64,000 nt of DNA from JAHRAW01 sp965212085 (GTDB lineage: Bacteria; Pseudomonadota; Gammaproteobacteria; Arenicellales; Poriferihabitantaceae). This document shows positions 10,901 to 18,742 of the stretch, one piece after another. The notes beneath the pieces were generated by a model. The model made no database searches. It was given only the letters and a program-made list of their open reading frames with translations, and was not told the origin of the DNA. Both the position numbers and the translations under genes were made by a program. The stretch's first letter is position 1; every line of letters begins with the position of its first letter. Location of the stretch: contig OZ243042.1 of NCBI GenBank assembly GCA_965212085.1, positions 372,001 to 436,000 of the forward strand, given 5' to 3'.

Positions 10901-13900
10901 TGGTCTTCGGTGACTTCGATGATTCCGGCCTCGGGTTCCAGGAGCACAACCCTGCTGACCGTCAACGGTTCGCCTTCCGGATCCGTGAAGTAGTCAAGCA
11001 CGGAAACCAGCGTCGGTTCATTCTGCCGGATGTTAACCCTGATGTCGGCGGGGTGGAGGTGGTACACAGGCGGGTCATTCCGGCCCTCAACCAGGATCAC
11101 CAGCGTGCCCAGGGCCGTGGCGCCCAGGGAGTCCCGGACGCGGTAGGGCACCGCGGTGTGATGCTGATCGCCGACCTGAAGAAAATCAAAGTCCCCGATC
11201 ACCCGGCCATCGGGGTTCGGGTCAAATCGGACGCTGCCGCCGTCGAGCAACTCAAGCGTGCCGCCCCTCGGCAACACCAGCGTGTCACCGGCTTCCACGC
11301 CCACGTCGTTCAAGGCAACGATGGTCAACGGCAGGTTTTGCCGGTGGCTGTCGTTGGCGGTCAGGGAAAGCATGCGCCCGGAGTCCTCCGTGGTGGTCAA
11401 GACATCGTCTATGACCGTAATGCCGCCGGGCTGCACGTGGTCTTCAAGCGTGATGGTCACCATGTCCGCGGAGCGCACGCCCTGTTCGTCGGTGACCACC
11501 AGCCTCGCCGTGATCCTGCGCACGGCCCGCGCCGGCAACTCGGGCACAACAAAGACAGCCGTGGCGGTGCGGGAGTTGATAATGTTGATGGACGGCGGGA
11601 CCACGCTCTGATCCGTCCTGGTCGCGTTGATCCAATGATAGGTCAGCGCGTCGCCTTCCGGGTCCGTTGAAGAGCGGCCGTCCAGGACCACGGTGTCGCC
11701 GACGCGCACCGTCCGATCCGGGCCGGCGGCGGCGACCGGGGCGTCGTTGACGCCGTTGACGGTAATCGTGATGGTCTCCGTGACGCCGGGTTCGGCGGAC
11801 GCGGCAACGGTGAACATCTCCATCTCGACGGCGTCCGTCATCAGGGCGTTGGTGTCGGGGTCGGCGTCATCCAGCGCGTAGCTCCAGGCGCCGTTGGCGG
11901 CGATGGTGAAGGCGCCGTATCGGCCCGCTATCCCGGTCTGCGTCACGAAAGTGTTGTCGCCGTCCGTGCTCCCGCCGACCGTCAACTGACCCGTCGCCTC
12001 GCCGACGCCGGGTACGCCGGGCACGGGCACCACCATGCCGATTTCGGTCGTGCCGGTAATGTCGATCCCGCCGTCGCCGGCCTCGGCGACCGTGCCGGTG
12101 TTCATGCCGCTGATCGTGACCGGCACCGCCGCAACGACCGTGACGGAAACCGTGGCGACGTGGGAAGCGGCACTGTCACGCACCGTCAGACTCAGCATAA
12201 TCACCTCGCCCACGCTCGCCGGCGCGGTCCAGGTGGTGCTCGCGCCGGCGGCGTCGTCAAAACTGCCCCGGTTTGCCGGCGTCGTGCTCCACTGGTAGTT
12301 GAGGGTTGCGGTTTGGCCGCTATCCGGGTCGGAGCCGCTGCCGATAAGACTGGTCCTGCGACCGGCCACCACCTCGGCCCCGTCCGCCGGCGTGTTGATG
12401 ACCGCCACCGGCGCGTCATTGAGGCCGGTCACCGTCATCGTTACCGTGCCCTCGGTCACGCTCGGATTCACGCCGGACGCGGACGGGGCATCCGCGACCT
12501 CATAGACCGCCGTCACGACGCGGATGCGGCCCGCCCGGAGATCATCGAACGCGCCGCCCGGATCAAAGCGCAGCGTGCCGCCTCCGGTGAAGGTGAGCGT
12601 GCCGCCGCCCGACACCGCGACCGCTTCGTCCATGACCGCCGCCACGCCGTTGAGGGAGACGATGGACAATGATTCGCCGACTGCCGCGTCCGCGTCTCTG
12701 TCATTGGCGAGCACATCAACCGACATCGGCGTGTCTTCATCGGTGTTGATGGCGTCGGCCACCGCGATGGGCGCGTCGTTGGCGCCGGTCACCGTGATCG
12801 TGACCACGGATTCCGGGATGTCGGCGGCGCTTGCCACCACGGCGATCTCATCCATCTCAACCCGGCCCGCGCCCAGGGCCTGGGTCGCGGGCCGCTCGTT
12901 GTCCAGCAGGTACGTCCAGCCGCCGCCGGCGGCGAGGGTGAAGGTCCCGTAACGGGTGCGGGTCAACGCCTGCGGGACAAAGGTTACGGCGCCGGCGCCC
13001 GGATTGACGATTTCCAGCATCCCCGCCGCTTCGTCCCGCGCCGGATCATTCTCAACCACCGCCCCGTCGCGGACGCCGCCGATGAGCGCCTGCCGCACGA
13101 TGGTGATGGTGAAGGACAGAGTCGCGGCATCGCTGTCCGCCCTGTTGGCGTCGTCATCCGTCACCGAATACTCGTAGGAAGTGGACACCTGGGCCGCGTC
13201 CGGCGTACCGCTCAAGCGCAGTCTCAGGTCGTCAAAGATCAGACCGGCCGGCACGTCCGGCGTGATGTGGTAGGTCAACACGCCGTCGCCGCCGGTGGCA
13301 GTGGGCAGGAGCAGGGCGGTGATCGGCCTGCCGGCGGTGTACTGCTGGTCATCAATGGCCGCCGTACCGAAATCCGGCGCGGTGTCCCGCAGCACCGTGA
13401 TCATGACCGAGGTAGCGATTGCTTCAAAGCTGAGGTCATCGAGGTCCCTCACGCTCAGACTCAGTTGTATTGCGCGATCCTCGGCGCCCCCGATCAGCGT
13501 CGGCGCGGTCCAGGTGGTGGCGGGCGCGCCCACGTCGCCGAAGCTGCCCGTGTCCTGGCTCGCACGCCATGCGTAGCTCAGCCTTCCGACCCGCGTTTCG
13601 GGATCAAATACCGAACTGGTGACGGCGATCGTCTCGCCCGACCGCACCGTCGCGCCATCCGGCGGCGCGGTGATGGTTACCACCGTGGGATCGCCAATAC
13701 CGAGAACCGTGATCGTGATCACCTGGGTGGTACCGTCCACCGTCGTTACGATGAACTCGTCCACTCCGCTGCCGTTTGCCCGCAGTGCCTGGGTGGCCAG
13801 CCGCTCATTGTCCAACACAAAACGCCAGGCGCCGTTGGCCTCAATGGTGAAGATCCCGTAAAGGCCGTTGGCGGGGTTGCCGGTGGCCGCCGTCTGCGGC

Positions 13901-16900
13901 ACCGCCATTTCCTGTTCCGGGCCATCCGCATCCATGATAACCAGCATGCCATTCGCTACGTCGCGGCCACTTATCGCCCCGCCATGGTCTTCCGCAAGTT
14001 GATCATTGTTCATCAGATCACCACCGAAGGTCGCCGGCCGATTCGCCGCCGCCGCCACCGTGATGATAAAGCCCAGGGTGGCGGCGTCGGCGTCGGTGTC
14101 CGTCGCCACGTACGTATAGGCGGTGGCCTGGGTCGCGGTCGGCGTACCGCTCAACACCCGGCTGGCGCCGTTGAAACTCAATCCGCCAGACAGCTCCGGC
14201 CTGATGGTGTAGGTCAACGTGCCGTCGCCGCCGGTGGCCGCCGGCAGGGTCAGGTCGGGAATCCTTTGGGCGATGGTGTAACGCTGATTATCCAGGGACG
14301 CCACCCCGAAAACCGGCGCGGTGTCCTGGTCGGTGACCGTGACGGCGACCGTGGCGGTATCGGAGGCGGTGCCGTCGGTCACCCGCAGGTTCAGCGTCAC
14401 GGCGGTATCGCGCGTGACGGCCGGCGCCGTCCAGGTGGCGGCCGGGTTGTCGGCATTGTCAATGTCGCCCTGCCCTTCGGGGTTTGTACTCCACCGGTAG
14501 CGCAGGGTTGCCGTTTCTCCGGTGTCCACGTCGGCGCCGCTGCCGTCCAGCCTGAGCGTCGCGCCGGCTTCCACTCTCGCGTTCGGCAACGGCGCATTGA
14601 TGGCCGCCCTCGGCGCGTCGTTGGCGCCGACAACGGTGATGGTGATCACCCGTGTTACACCGGGGTCGGCGGACGCCGCGACGGTGAAGGTTTCGGTCCG
14701 CATGGCGTCCACCGCCAGGGCGTCGGTGACGGCGTTGGCGTTGTCCAGGGTGTAGCTCCAGACGCCGGCGGTGTTGATGGTGAAACGGCCATAGATACCG
14801 TCCAGGTCGGTGCGCGGCGTAAAGCTCGTATCACGGCCCGGGTTCGGATTGGTGATCGTCAACGTGCCGCCGATCGTGGTGTCTTGCGGGGCGCCGTCCT
14901 CGCTGACCCTGCCCGCATTGAGGCCGCCGATGGTAATCGGCGCCGCCGTCACCGTCACGCCGACCATGGCGCTATCGGAGGCCAGCCGGTTATCGCTCAC
15001 CGTCAAGATCAGGGTCACGGTGTCATCGGTGGCCGCGGCGTCGGCGGTCCAGATGGCGTCCGGGTTCAACGCGTTATCAAAACTGCCCTGGTTCGCCGGC
15101 ATCGTGCGCCACTGGTAGAACAGGGTGTCGGTCTCTCCGGTATCCGGGTCGGCGCCGTCGCCGTCAAGCACGACGCGGCCGCCGAACACCACCTGGGTCC
15201 CGTCCGCCGGTGCGCTGATGGTGGCCGTCGGCGCGTCGTTCGCGCCTTCAATGGTGATGGTGACCGTGCCGGTGATGGCGTCCTCTCCGGCCCCGGCCCC
15301 CACTCCTGATACGGAGAAGGAATCCACGACACCATCGGATGCGGATGTTTCCGGCAAGCCGTTGGCGCGGACGTTGTCCAGGGTGTAGGTCCATGCGCCA
15401 TCGGCGTCAAGAGCAAAGGCGCCGAAATCGCCGTCCGTATCTTGCTGAACCGTGAACGTGGCGTCGCTCACCGTGCGGCCGATGTCATCCACGAGAAACA
15501 CGGCGCCGTTCGCCACGGGGATCCCGGCGCCCGCTTCGCCCGCCTCGACCACCGTGCCGGCAATGGCGCCGCCGACGGCAACGGGTTCATCCGCCGGTCC
15601 CGGATCGTTGATGGTGATATTGGTATTCAGCGTCTCCGTCCGGAACCCCGAATCGGAATCCGCAGCCCTGTAGCGATACGGCGTTGCGGGTTGCGCCGTC
15701 ATCGGCGTGCCGCTCAAGGCGCGGGCTTCGGCGTCAAAACTCAGCCCGGGCGGCACAAGGGGCGTCCCCGTTCGCTGCGTGAACGTATAGACGAGCGTAC
15801 CGATACCGCCGAAAGCCTCCGGCAGGGTCACGGGCGTTATGGGAAAACCGACGGTGTACGTCATGTCGGGAATCCTGGCAAAAAAACCAAAATGCGGCAG
15901 TTGATGTGCGAACGCGATGCCGAAGGTTATGGACTCCGTTATGCCCGCCTCGTCGGTGACCGTGTACGTGTGGGGGATGAACTGCGCGGATACCCCGGTC
16001 ATCGGCCCCCGTCCGCTCAAGACACGGGTCCCGGGATCAAAACGCGCCGGCGCCGGCAACTCCGGCGTGAGGCTGTAGGTCAACGCGCCCGTGCCGCCGG
16101 TGGCCGCCGGCAGAGTTAGCGGCCCGAAGGGGGTGTTGGAGCCATAAATCTGACCGGAAATCCTCGCCTCGTCGAAAATCAACGCCGCCACCGGCGTCCC
16201 ATCGGCCGTGTTGATGGCGATATTGATGAACCGAATGGTCGTCTCCCCCGATTCATCCGTGGCATCGTAGCGATATTGCGCGACGGGTTGCGGCCGGGTC
16301 GGCGTGCCGCTCAAGACCCGTGTTGCGGAATTAAAGCTCAATCCGGGCGGCAAGGCGGGCGCCCCGGTTCGCCGCGTGAACGTGTAGGTGAACGAACTGA
16401 TGGCGGCGCCGCCAAAGGCCTCCGTCAGGGTCAGGGGCGTGATGGGAACACCGGCGGTGAACGTCTGATCGGGAACGTCATCAGCGTCAAAATCAAAAAA
16501 CGGAGGGCCCGATTCGAAAATGATGTCAAACTCTATGGAATCCGTCCTTCCCATCGCGTCTCGCACCTCGTAGGTGTGGGTGATCTCTTCGAATCTTGTT
16601 CCGCCCGGCGGCACCGGCCCCCGTCCGCTCACGACACGGGTCGCAGAATTAAACGTCGCCGGGGCCGGCAACTCCGGCGTGATGCTGTAGCGCAACGGGG
16701 CCGTGCCGATGGCCGCCGGCAGGGTGAGCGGATCGATGCGGTCGTTGGTGAAATACCGCTGATTGCGAATTTCCCCCGTGACGAAACTCGGCCCGAACGG
16801 GGCGGCGACCGTGATGGTGACCGTGGCCCGGCCGGTGCCGTTGTTCGCGTCGGTGACGGACAGGGTCAGCACGATATCCGTTTCGGTGGTGACCCGGGGC

Positions 16901-18405
16901 GCGATCCAGGTCGCCGAAATCCTGTCGGCGTTGGTCAATACGCCCTGCTCCCCTTGCGCGCTCCACAGGTAACTGAACGTGGTGGATATGTCGTCGCGAT
17001 CCTCGTCAATGCCTCTGCCTGACAGATTCACCGCGTCGCCCGCATTCACCGTGGTCGCGCCGGCGCCGCTCGGCGTGTCAATGAACGCCATCGGCGGGTC
17101 ATTGGCGCCGATGTACGTGAGCGCCACTTCCGCAGTGGCGGGCGTGGCGCCGTCATCGGCCGCGGTGATGGTGAAACGATCCACAAACTCCCGGTCCTGA
17201 TCCAGGGTGCGCGCGTCCGCGGCATTAAATTCAAGGGTCCAGGAGCCATCCGCGACGATGCTGAAGGCGCCGAAAACGCCGTTCGCCATCATCGGCACGA
17301 CCGCGTTCATGCCGTCCAGATCCATGACCGTCACCCGGCCGGTTATGATCCTGATCTCGTTGGGTTCGGTGTCGGACGAGATCTCGCCGGGTTCGGGGTT
17401 CACGCGCAAATCAAGGGTGCGGTCAAGGTCGCCGAACGTCGCCGCATCGTTGACGCCGTTGATGGTGATCACCAACTGCGCGGTGGTGCCGTCAACCGCG
17501 GTAATGGTGAACGCATCCTCCAGGGTCTCGCCCTCGCCCAACTCCTGCACGGCCGCCAAGTCATTGCTGACTTCGTAGTTCCAGGTGCCCCCGCTTGCCG
17601 CGTTCAACGTGCCGTAGGTGCCGGAGACGCCGGTCAGCACGCGGATTTGGTCCACCCCGTTCGCGTCCGGGTCATCAACCGCCAGGTCGCCGCTTGCCCG
17701 GAGGGTTCCCGTTCCCGACACGCCGCTATCCTCGGTCACCGCCCCGCGCAAGTTCCCGAATTCCGTCGGGCTGTCCACGCCGACCACCGTGATCGTCACC
17801 CGGTCGCTGTAGGCGGGATTCAGCGCCCTGATCGGGAAGATCTCCGTCACAATCCGGCCCCCGTTCAACGCGCGCGTTGCCGGCCGGCTATTGTCCAGGG
17901 TGTAGGTCCATGTCGCGAAGCTCGCCATGCCTCCGGGGTTGGTCGACCGAAACGAGAACGTTCCATATGTACGCGTGATATCCGGCTGCTCCTCGTACAG
18001 CGCGGTAATGGTATTGGTATTGTCGCCACGGGCAAGAAAAATCACTTGATCCTGACCACCACTGTCGCCCTCGGTGAACGTTCGTTGGAGTTCGCCCCTA
18101 AAAGCCTCGTTGCCCGCGTTGATTCGCTGACTGCCGACGATGAGGATCAGCTTCACGTTTTCCAGCGAGCCGGTATTTCCGGCCACCGGGTCCTGTGCTC
18201 TTAGCGTCCAGGGATTCGTGGGGGAGTTATCGGCAGCCCGGCCAATAATATCGTCGAGACGGGGAACCGTCGCAGCCGTGTAAACCAGGGTGGAGGGGCA
18301 GGGATCATTGGCACTGGCCGTGCGGTCAACTTCTTTCAATGTGACGAACCGCGCTTCCGGACTGCGCAGGACCAGCCGAACGTCTCCACAACGGGGGTGC
18401 CTCAC
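1972..18405 (-). CDS. Giant multi-repeat adhesin with C-terminal outer-membrane barrel
   Basis: A 5,477-residue surface protein. Residues 1-95 match the later part of a proprotein convertase P-domain. Next come VCBS-type repeats, PKD/Ig-like domains and putative Ig (He_PIG-like) repeats. From about residue 2850 a supermodule (PKD, cadherin, cadherin, VNEDT-type repeat) of ~416 residues recurs three times and then partly. Two more VCBS/PKD units follow. A conserved linker (FGRTVA, then IGGHRMSL) and a ~350-residue barrel with alternating strands, ending in FRF, close the protein. Barrel and linker are shared with the two smaller surface proteins here. Acidic DxD/DPD motifs suggest Ca2+ binding. 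No signal peptide is visible. The GTG start lies inside the P-domain without a ribosome site, and the frame stays open upstream to 18504, so the real start is missing or displaced. Confidence 0.88.
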   Translation of the reverse strand: MRHPRCGDVRLVLRSPEARFVTLKEVDRTASANDPCPSTLVYTAATVPRLDDIIGRAADNSPTNPWTLRAQDPVAGNTGSLENVKLILIVGSQRINAGNEAFRGELQRTFTEGDSGGQDQVIFLARGDNTNTITALYEEQPDITRTYGTFSFRSTNPGGMASFATWTYTLDNSRPATRALNGGRIVTEIFPIRALNPAYSDRVTITVVGVDSPTEFGNLRGAVTEDSGVSGTGTLRASGDLAVDDPDANGVDQIRVLTGVSGTYGTLNAASGGTWNYEVSNDLAAVQELGEGETLEDAFTITAVDGTTAQLVITINGVNDAATFGDLDRTLDLRVNPEPGEISSDTEPNEIRIITGRVTVMDLDGMNAVVPMMANGVFGAFSIVADGSWTLEFNAADARTLDQDREFVDRFTITAADDGATPATAEVALTYIGANDPPMAFIDTPSGAGATTVNAGDAVNLSGRGIDEDRDDISTTFSYLWSAQGEQGVLTNADRISATWIAPRVTTETDIVLTLSVTDANNGTGRATVTITVAAPFGPSFVTGEIRNQRYFTNDRIDPLTLPAAIGTAPLRYSITPELPAPATFNSATRVVSGRGPVPPGGTRFEEITHTYEVRDAMGRTDSIEFDIIFESGPPFFDFDADDVPDQTFTAGVPITPLTLTEAFGGAAISSFTYTFTRRTGAPALPPGLSFNSATRVLSGTPTRPQPVAQYRYDATDESGETTIRFINIAINTADGTPVAALIFDEARISGQIYGSNTPFGPLTLPAATGGTGALTYSLTPELPAPARFDPGTRVLSGRGPMTGVSAQFIPHTYTVTDEAGITESITFGIAFAHQLPHFGFFARIPDMTYTVGFPITPVTLPEAFGGIGTLVYTFTQRTGTPLVPPGLSFDAEARALSGTPMTAQPATPYRYRAADSDSGFRTETLNTNITINDPGPADEPVAVGGAIAGTVVEAGEAGAGIPVANGAVFLVDDIGRTVSDATFTVQQDTDGDFGAFALDADGAWTYTLDNVRANGLPETSASDGVVDSFSVSGVGAGAGEDAITGTVTITIEGANDAPTATISAPADGTQVVFGGRVVLDGDGADPDTGETDTLFYQWRTMPANQGSFDNALNPDAIWTADAAATDDTVTLILTVSDNRLASDSAMVGVTVTAAPITIGGLNAGRVSEDGAPQDTTIGGTLTITNPNPGRDTSFTPRTDLDGIYGRFTINTAGVWSYTLDNANAVTDALAVDAMRTETFTVAASADPGVTRVITITVVGANDAPRAAINAPLPNARVEAGATLRLDGSGADVDTGETATLRYRWSTNPEGQGDIDNADNPAATWTAPAVTRDTAVTLNLRVTDGTASDTATVAVTVTDQDTAPVFGVASLDNQRYTIAQRIPDLTLPAATGGDGTLTYTIRPELSGGLSFNGASRVLSGTPTATQATAYTYVATDTDADAATLGFIITVAAAANRPATFGGDLMNNDQLAEDHGGAISGRDVANGMLVIMDADGPEQEMAVPQTAATGNPANGLYGIFTIEANGAWRFVLDNERLATQALRANGSGVDEFIVTTVDGTTQVITITVLGIGDPTVVTITAPPDGATVRSGETIAVTSSVFDPETRVGRLSYAWRASQDTGSFGDVGAPATTWTAPTLIGGAEDRAIQLSLSVRDLDDLSFEAIATSVMITVLRDTAPDFGTAAIDDQQYTAGRPITALLLPTATGGDGVLTYHITPDVPAGLIFDDLRLRLSGTPDAAQVSTSYEYSVTDDDANRADSDAATLSFTITIVRQALIGGVRDGAVVENDPARDEAAGMLEIVNPGAGAVTFVPQALTRTRYGTFTLAAGGGWTYLLDNERPATQALGAGRVEMDEIAVVASAADIPESVVTITVTGANDAPIAVADAINTDEDTPMSVDVLANDRDADAAVGESLSIVSLNGVAAVMDEAVAVSGGGTLTFTGGGTLRFDPGGAFDDLRAGRIRVVTAVYEVADAPSASGVNPSVTEGTVTMTVTGLNDAPVAVINTPADGAEVVAGRRTSLIGSGSDPDSGQTATLNYQWSTTPANRGSFDDAAGASTTWTAPASVGEVIMLSLTVRDSAASHVATVSVTVVAAVPVTISGMNTGTVAEAGDGGIDITGTTEIGMVVPVPGVPGVGEATGQLTVGGSTDGDNTFVTQTGIAGRYGAFTIAANGAWSYALDDADPDTNALMTDAVEMEMFTVAASAEPGVTETITITVNGVNDAPVAAAGPDRTVRVGDTVVLDGRSSTDPEGDALTYHWINATRTDQSVVPPSINIINSRTATAVFVVPELPARAVRRITARLVVTDEQGVRSADMVTITLEDHVQPGGITVIDDVLTTTEDSGRMLSLTANDSHRQNLPLTIVALNDVGVEAGDTLVLPRGGTLELLDGGSVRFDPNPDGRVIGDFDFLQVGDQHHTAVPYRVRDSLGATALGTLVILVEGRNDPPVYHLHPADIRVNIRQNEPTLVSVLDYFTDPEGEPLTVSRVVLLEPEAGIIEVTEDQMIRYTANSILPIFFRLSTSVQRLVLYTVSDPQGLDNQETINFAVYEDTPPDTGSPIGFGTFFAVSGVPTIIDIATVDFGEGFGRAANVANPTVRGNNQGTFVRIDNTRFTYTSPPGFIGSVLFNAMVTNTAGGVFRPRFNIIVTLPVNNPPVAVDDMATVREDNETPIFVLANDTDPDNDALVVTDAVVPNGDGRVTVTLGTVVVYTPAENFDGEDVIEYGISDSRGGTARAKVMVTLTPVNDAAIIGGMLSGEVTEDAAENVVRGVVTVDDVDNENGVVPASNLALTPRGDYEGIYGRFEIRLEGDWTYTLDNSDPDTDGLRADVRVTDTFDITALDGTPETITITVTGVNDAPTAEAGPPQTVAEGVTVTLDGTGSTDAEGGALTYQWTPAITLNDAAVAQPTFTAPTGLAANAVLEFQLVVTDDESVPSPPDTVVITVTGVDDAPVFDPASYAFDLEENLDGSTTAVALGTISATDPDDGDTPGYAITAGDPQNKFEINPVNGALSYIGGGEDFEAQGGPPVYNLTITATAGGTSVTAAVTVTVTNVNEPPVFDPATYAFAIAENRDGSTTAVALGTVTATDPDDPVTYAITAGDTNRFRIDEASGAMSYTGGGEDFEAQGGPPVYNLTITATAGGVSVSAAVTVTVTEMNELPVAVDDNVETNEDTAVAINVLANDTDADNDPLSVVAIDGTTVTSGQVVAVTNGGTLSRNADGNLTFNPNGEFEDLATDASREVTATYRITDGRGGTDEGGVTIRVIGVNDAPVAEAGLPQIVAEGVTVTLDGTGSTDAESGALTYQWELTGSSGITLNDAGAVQPTFTTPSGLSAPVMLEFRLIVTDDQGEPSPPDTVTITVTGVDDIPVFVVATYAFDLAENEDGRTTPVPVGTVIATDPDVSDTPRYAITDGNPQNRFEIAAASGAITYIGGGEDFEEAGGPPVYVISVTATSGGVPVTTTVTVTVTDVNEPPVFDPAAYEFAIAENRDGGTTAIALGTVTAADPEGNAVAYSITNGDTTRFGIIPATGAMSYTGAGEDFEAQGGAPVYDLTVTATAGTFAATAPVTVTVTDANDPPVAVDDAADTNEETAVVFDARTNDTDEDNDTLTVAAINGTSVINGQAVAVTGGGTLTRDADGRLRFNPNGAFENLAMGASRSVTATYQISDGQGGTDEGGITIRVAGVNDAPTAKAGLPQTVAEGVTVTLDGTGSSDPEGGALGYQWSRTGGPAVTLINPTAAQPTFTAPTGLSALAMLEFRLIVTDDQTTASTPDTVIITVTGVDDIPVFAGAPYAFDLAENLDGSTTPVALGTATATDPDNSDTPRYAITAGNPQGKFQIGSTSGAITYIGGGENFEEAGGPPVYELSVTATAGGVPVTTTVTVTVTNVDEPPVFVGDPYAFILAENRDGSMTPIDVNTVRATDPENDVITYAITTGGAGLFNIIPTTDVIRYIGTGEDFETEPLTYDLTVTATAGTFAATAPVTVTVTDANDPPVAVDDAADTNEETAVVFDARTNDTDEDNDTLTVAAINGTSVINGQAVAVTGGGTLTRDADGRLSFNPNGAFEDLATDASRSVTATYRITDGRGGTDEGGVTIRVAGVNDAPTAEAGQPQTVTEGVAVTLDGTGSTDPEGGALTYQWELIGGSGITLNDATATQPTFTAPTGLSALAMLEFRLIVTDDQPTASTPDTVIITVTGQDDIPMFIGSAYAFDLAENEDGRTTPVPVGTVIATDPDVSDTPRYAITAGNPQNRFAIDAASGTITYTGSGEDFEEAGGPPVYDLIITATSGGVPVTTTATVTVTNVNEAPEFDSATYAFELAENLNGSTAAVAVGTVTAADPEDDTIAYGITAGDTARFRIGGTSGAITYIGAGEDFEAQGGPPAYDLTITATAGAFAATAPVTVTVTDANDAPIAEAGPPQAVTEGVTVTLDGRASTDPEGGALTWQWTRTSGLAVTLNDATVAQPTFTAPTGLSAPAMLEFRLIVTDDQNTASQPDTVVITIAGQDDIPVFAGAPYAFELAENRDGRTTPVALGTATATDPDDSDTPVYAITAGDPQGRFDIDAASGAITYIGGGEDFEEAGGPPVYVLSVTATAGSVPVTTTATVTVTNVDEAPVAVDDALTVAEGGTGTILSSGASSVRDNDRDAETATGSLTVRVGAAPARGTLRLNADGTFTYTHDGSETTGDSFTYLVNDGALDSNTATVTITVTADNDAPTAEAGQPQTVAEGATVTLDGSASSDPESEALTFAWTRLSEAQVTLDNTAAERPTFIAPTELLSDVVLVFRLIVADPQGAASTPDTVTITVTAGANDAPTAHAGPDQTVAEPDGAVVTVTLDGSASTDPEGETLLYQWSQASGPGVTLAGMTTVRPVFAVPQLTESMDLVFSLTVRDGQNTSAPATVTITVTADNDSPVAVDDRITMTKGGTATLLVGGAASVLDNDRDPDTARSDLTASMMMPPQYGTLSLLGDGTFTYVHDGSEADSDRFTYLVNDGTSDSNIATVTVAMQAGRERHARVMKGWLARFGRTVASDAGESISERMTGPSARAGASWVVIGGHRMSLDAARIIGGGGGGGGAQPHGGVGYADANAHVNANANGPGPGLAQIPFTRNPDEWSRRQDADSEVMSSRELLTRSAFQINLHEDGANGNAGGGNVVLWGRGTGSSFDGKDIDDDNEADVLTLSGDVTSVTFGVESIDENVRGGIALTHSEGDGEWDFGETNDSEGDLEASLTSVYPYAHWASPNGWEVWGLLGYGQGEMRLKEAGEAVRETDIKMGMMNLGARYDLFAGRTFGLAVKGDALALQIESEETAQLAEIKEDVQRGRLSLEGTHAPILESGNRVRTTLELGVRQDAGDAETGTGGDVGVSFNYANPNAGVDFTIQGRYLVDHEDKNFEDWSGGVAARFDPGAPGRGLALTLEPEWTDAGHSQRLTLDFAGIWKGRGWHTPPGLRLELYGTRREREDAAAEHGIGLTFSFRF
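6110..9860 (-). repeat. Three tandem ~1.25-kb supermodules inside the giant adhesin
   Basis: The order PKD-cadherin-cadherin-VNEDT repeats with a period of 1,248-1,254 bp; the same motif starts at about 6121, 7369 and 8623. Two roughly 300-bp segments (near 6213-6510 and 7459-7755) differ at only about five positions by eye, so they were duplicated or converted recently. Confidence 0.8.
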
Positions 18406-18504
18406 CTGAACGATTACGGCTATATCCCGAAGGGTGCCGGCTAGTGGGGGGGAACTGTCAAGGAACAGGTTGGCATTGCCGTCTTTACAAACATTGGACG
18501 GCCA
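18406..18504 (-). other. In-frame 5' extension of the giant adhesin frame
   Basis: Thirty-three codons upstream of the GTG are open in the same frame and read as the early part of a P-domain (LFLDSSPPLAGTLRDIAVIV). A TAA lies at 18505-18507. The stretch has no ATG, no GTG and no Shine-Dalgarno sequence, only a CTG at 18468. Protein homology therefore runs past any plausible start codon. Confidence 0.6.
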
Positions 18505-18507
18505 TTA

Positions 18508-18742
18508 TGCTGTGGTTAAACTCGCGGTTGTTTTGAATTTATTTTATCAAAAAAAAAATATATCCAATGATGATCGTATCCGGGCACTCCCCCCCGATGG
18601 TTTCAGACTGGTTTGAAAACACTTTTCCCGTTGCTCTTACGGGCAGTTTAGCGAACCGGCCGGGGATTTACAAGCCGGCGTATAACCCCGCCATATATGG
18701 AGTTCCCGCCGGCACGGGACTGCGGGGTTGTTGCTATTCCCG
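18508..18742. other. Intergenic region, no gene seen
   Basis: A 235-base gap between the open frame of the giant adhesin and the methyltransferase stop. It holds an A10 run (18549-18558), an 8-bp inverted repeat AACCCCGC (18684-18691) / GCGGGGTT (18722-18729) that encloses the palindrome CCATATATGG, and no convincing signal peptide in any frame. The inverted repeat may end the methyltransferase transcript, but there is no T-run. Confidence 0.4.

Noticed and set aside
13267..15309. Open frame of 680 codons opposite the giant adhesin
   Set aside because: It mirrors the codon pattern of the GC-rich adhesin repeats, has low-complexity His/Arg/Gly-rich content and no recognisable domain. The adhesin frame clearly carries the homology.
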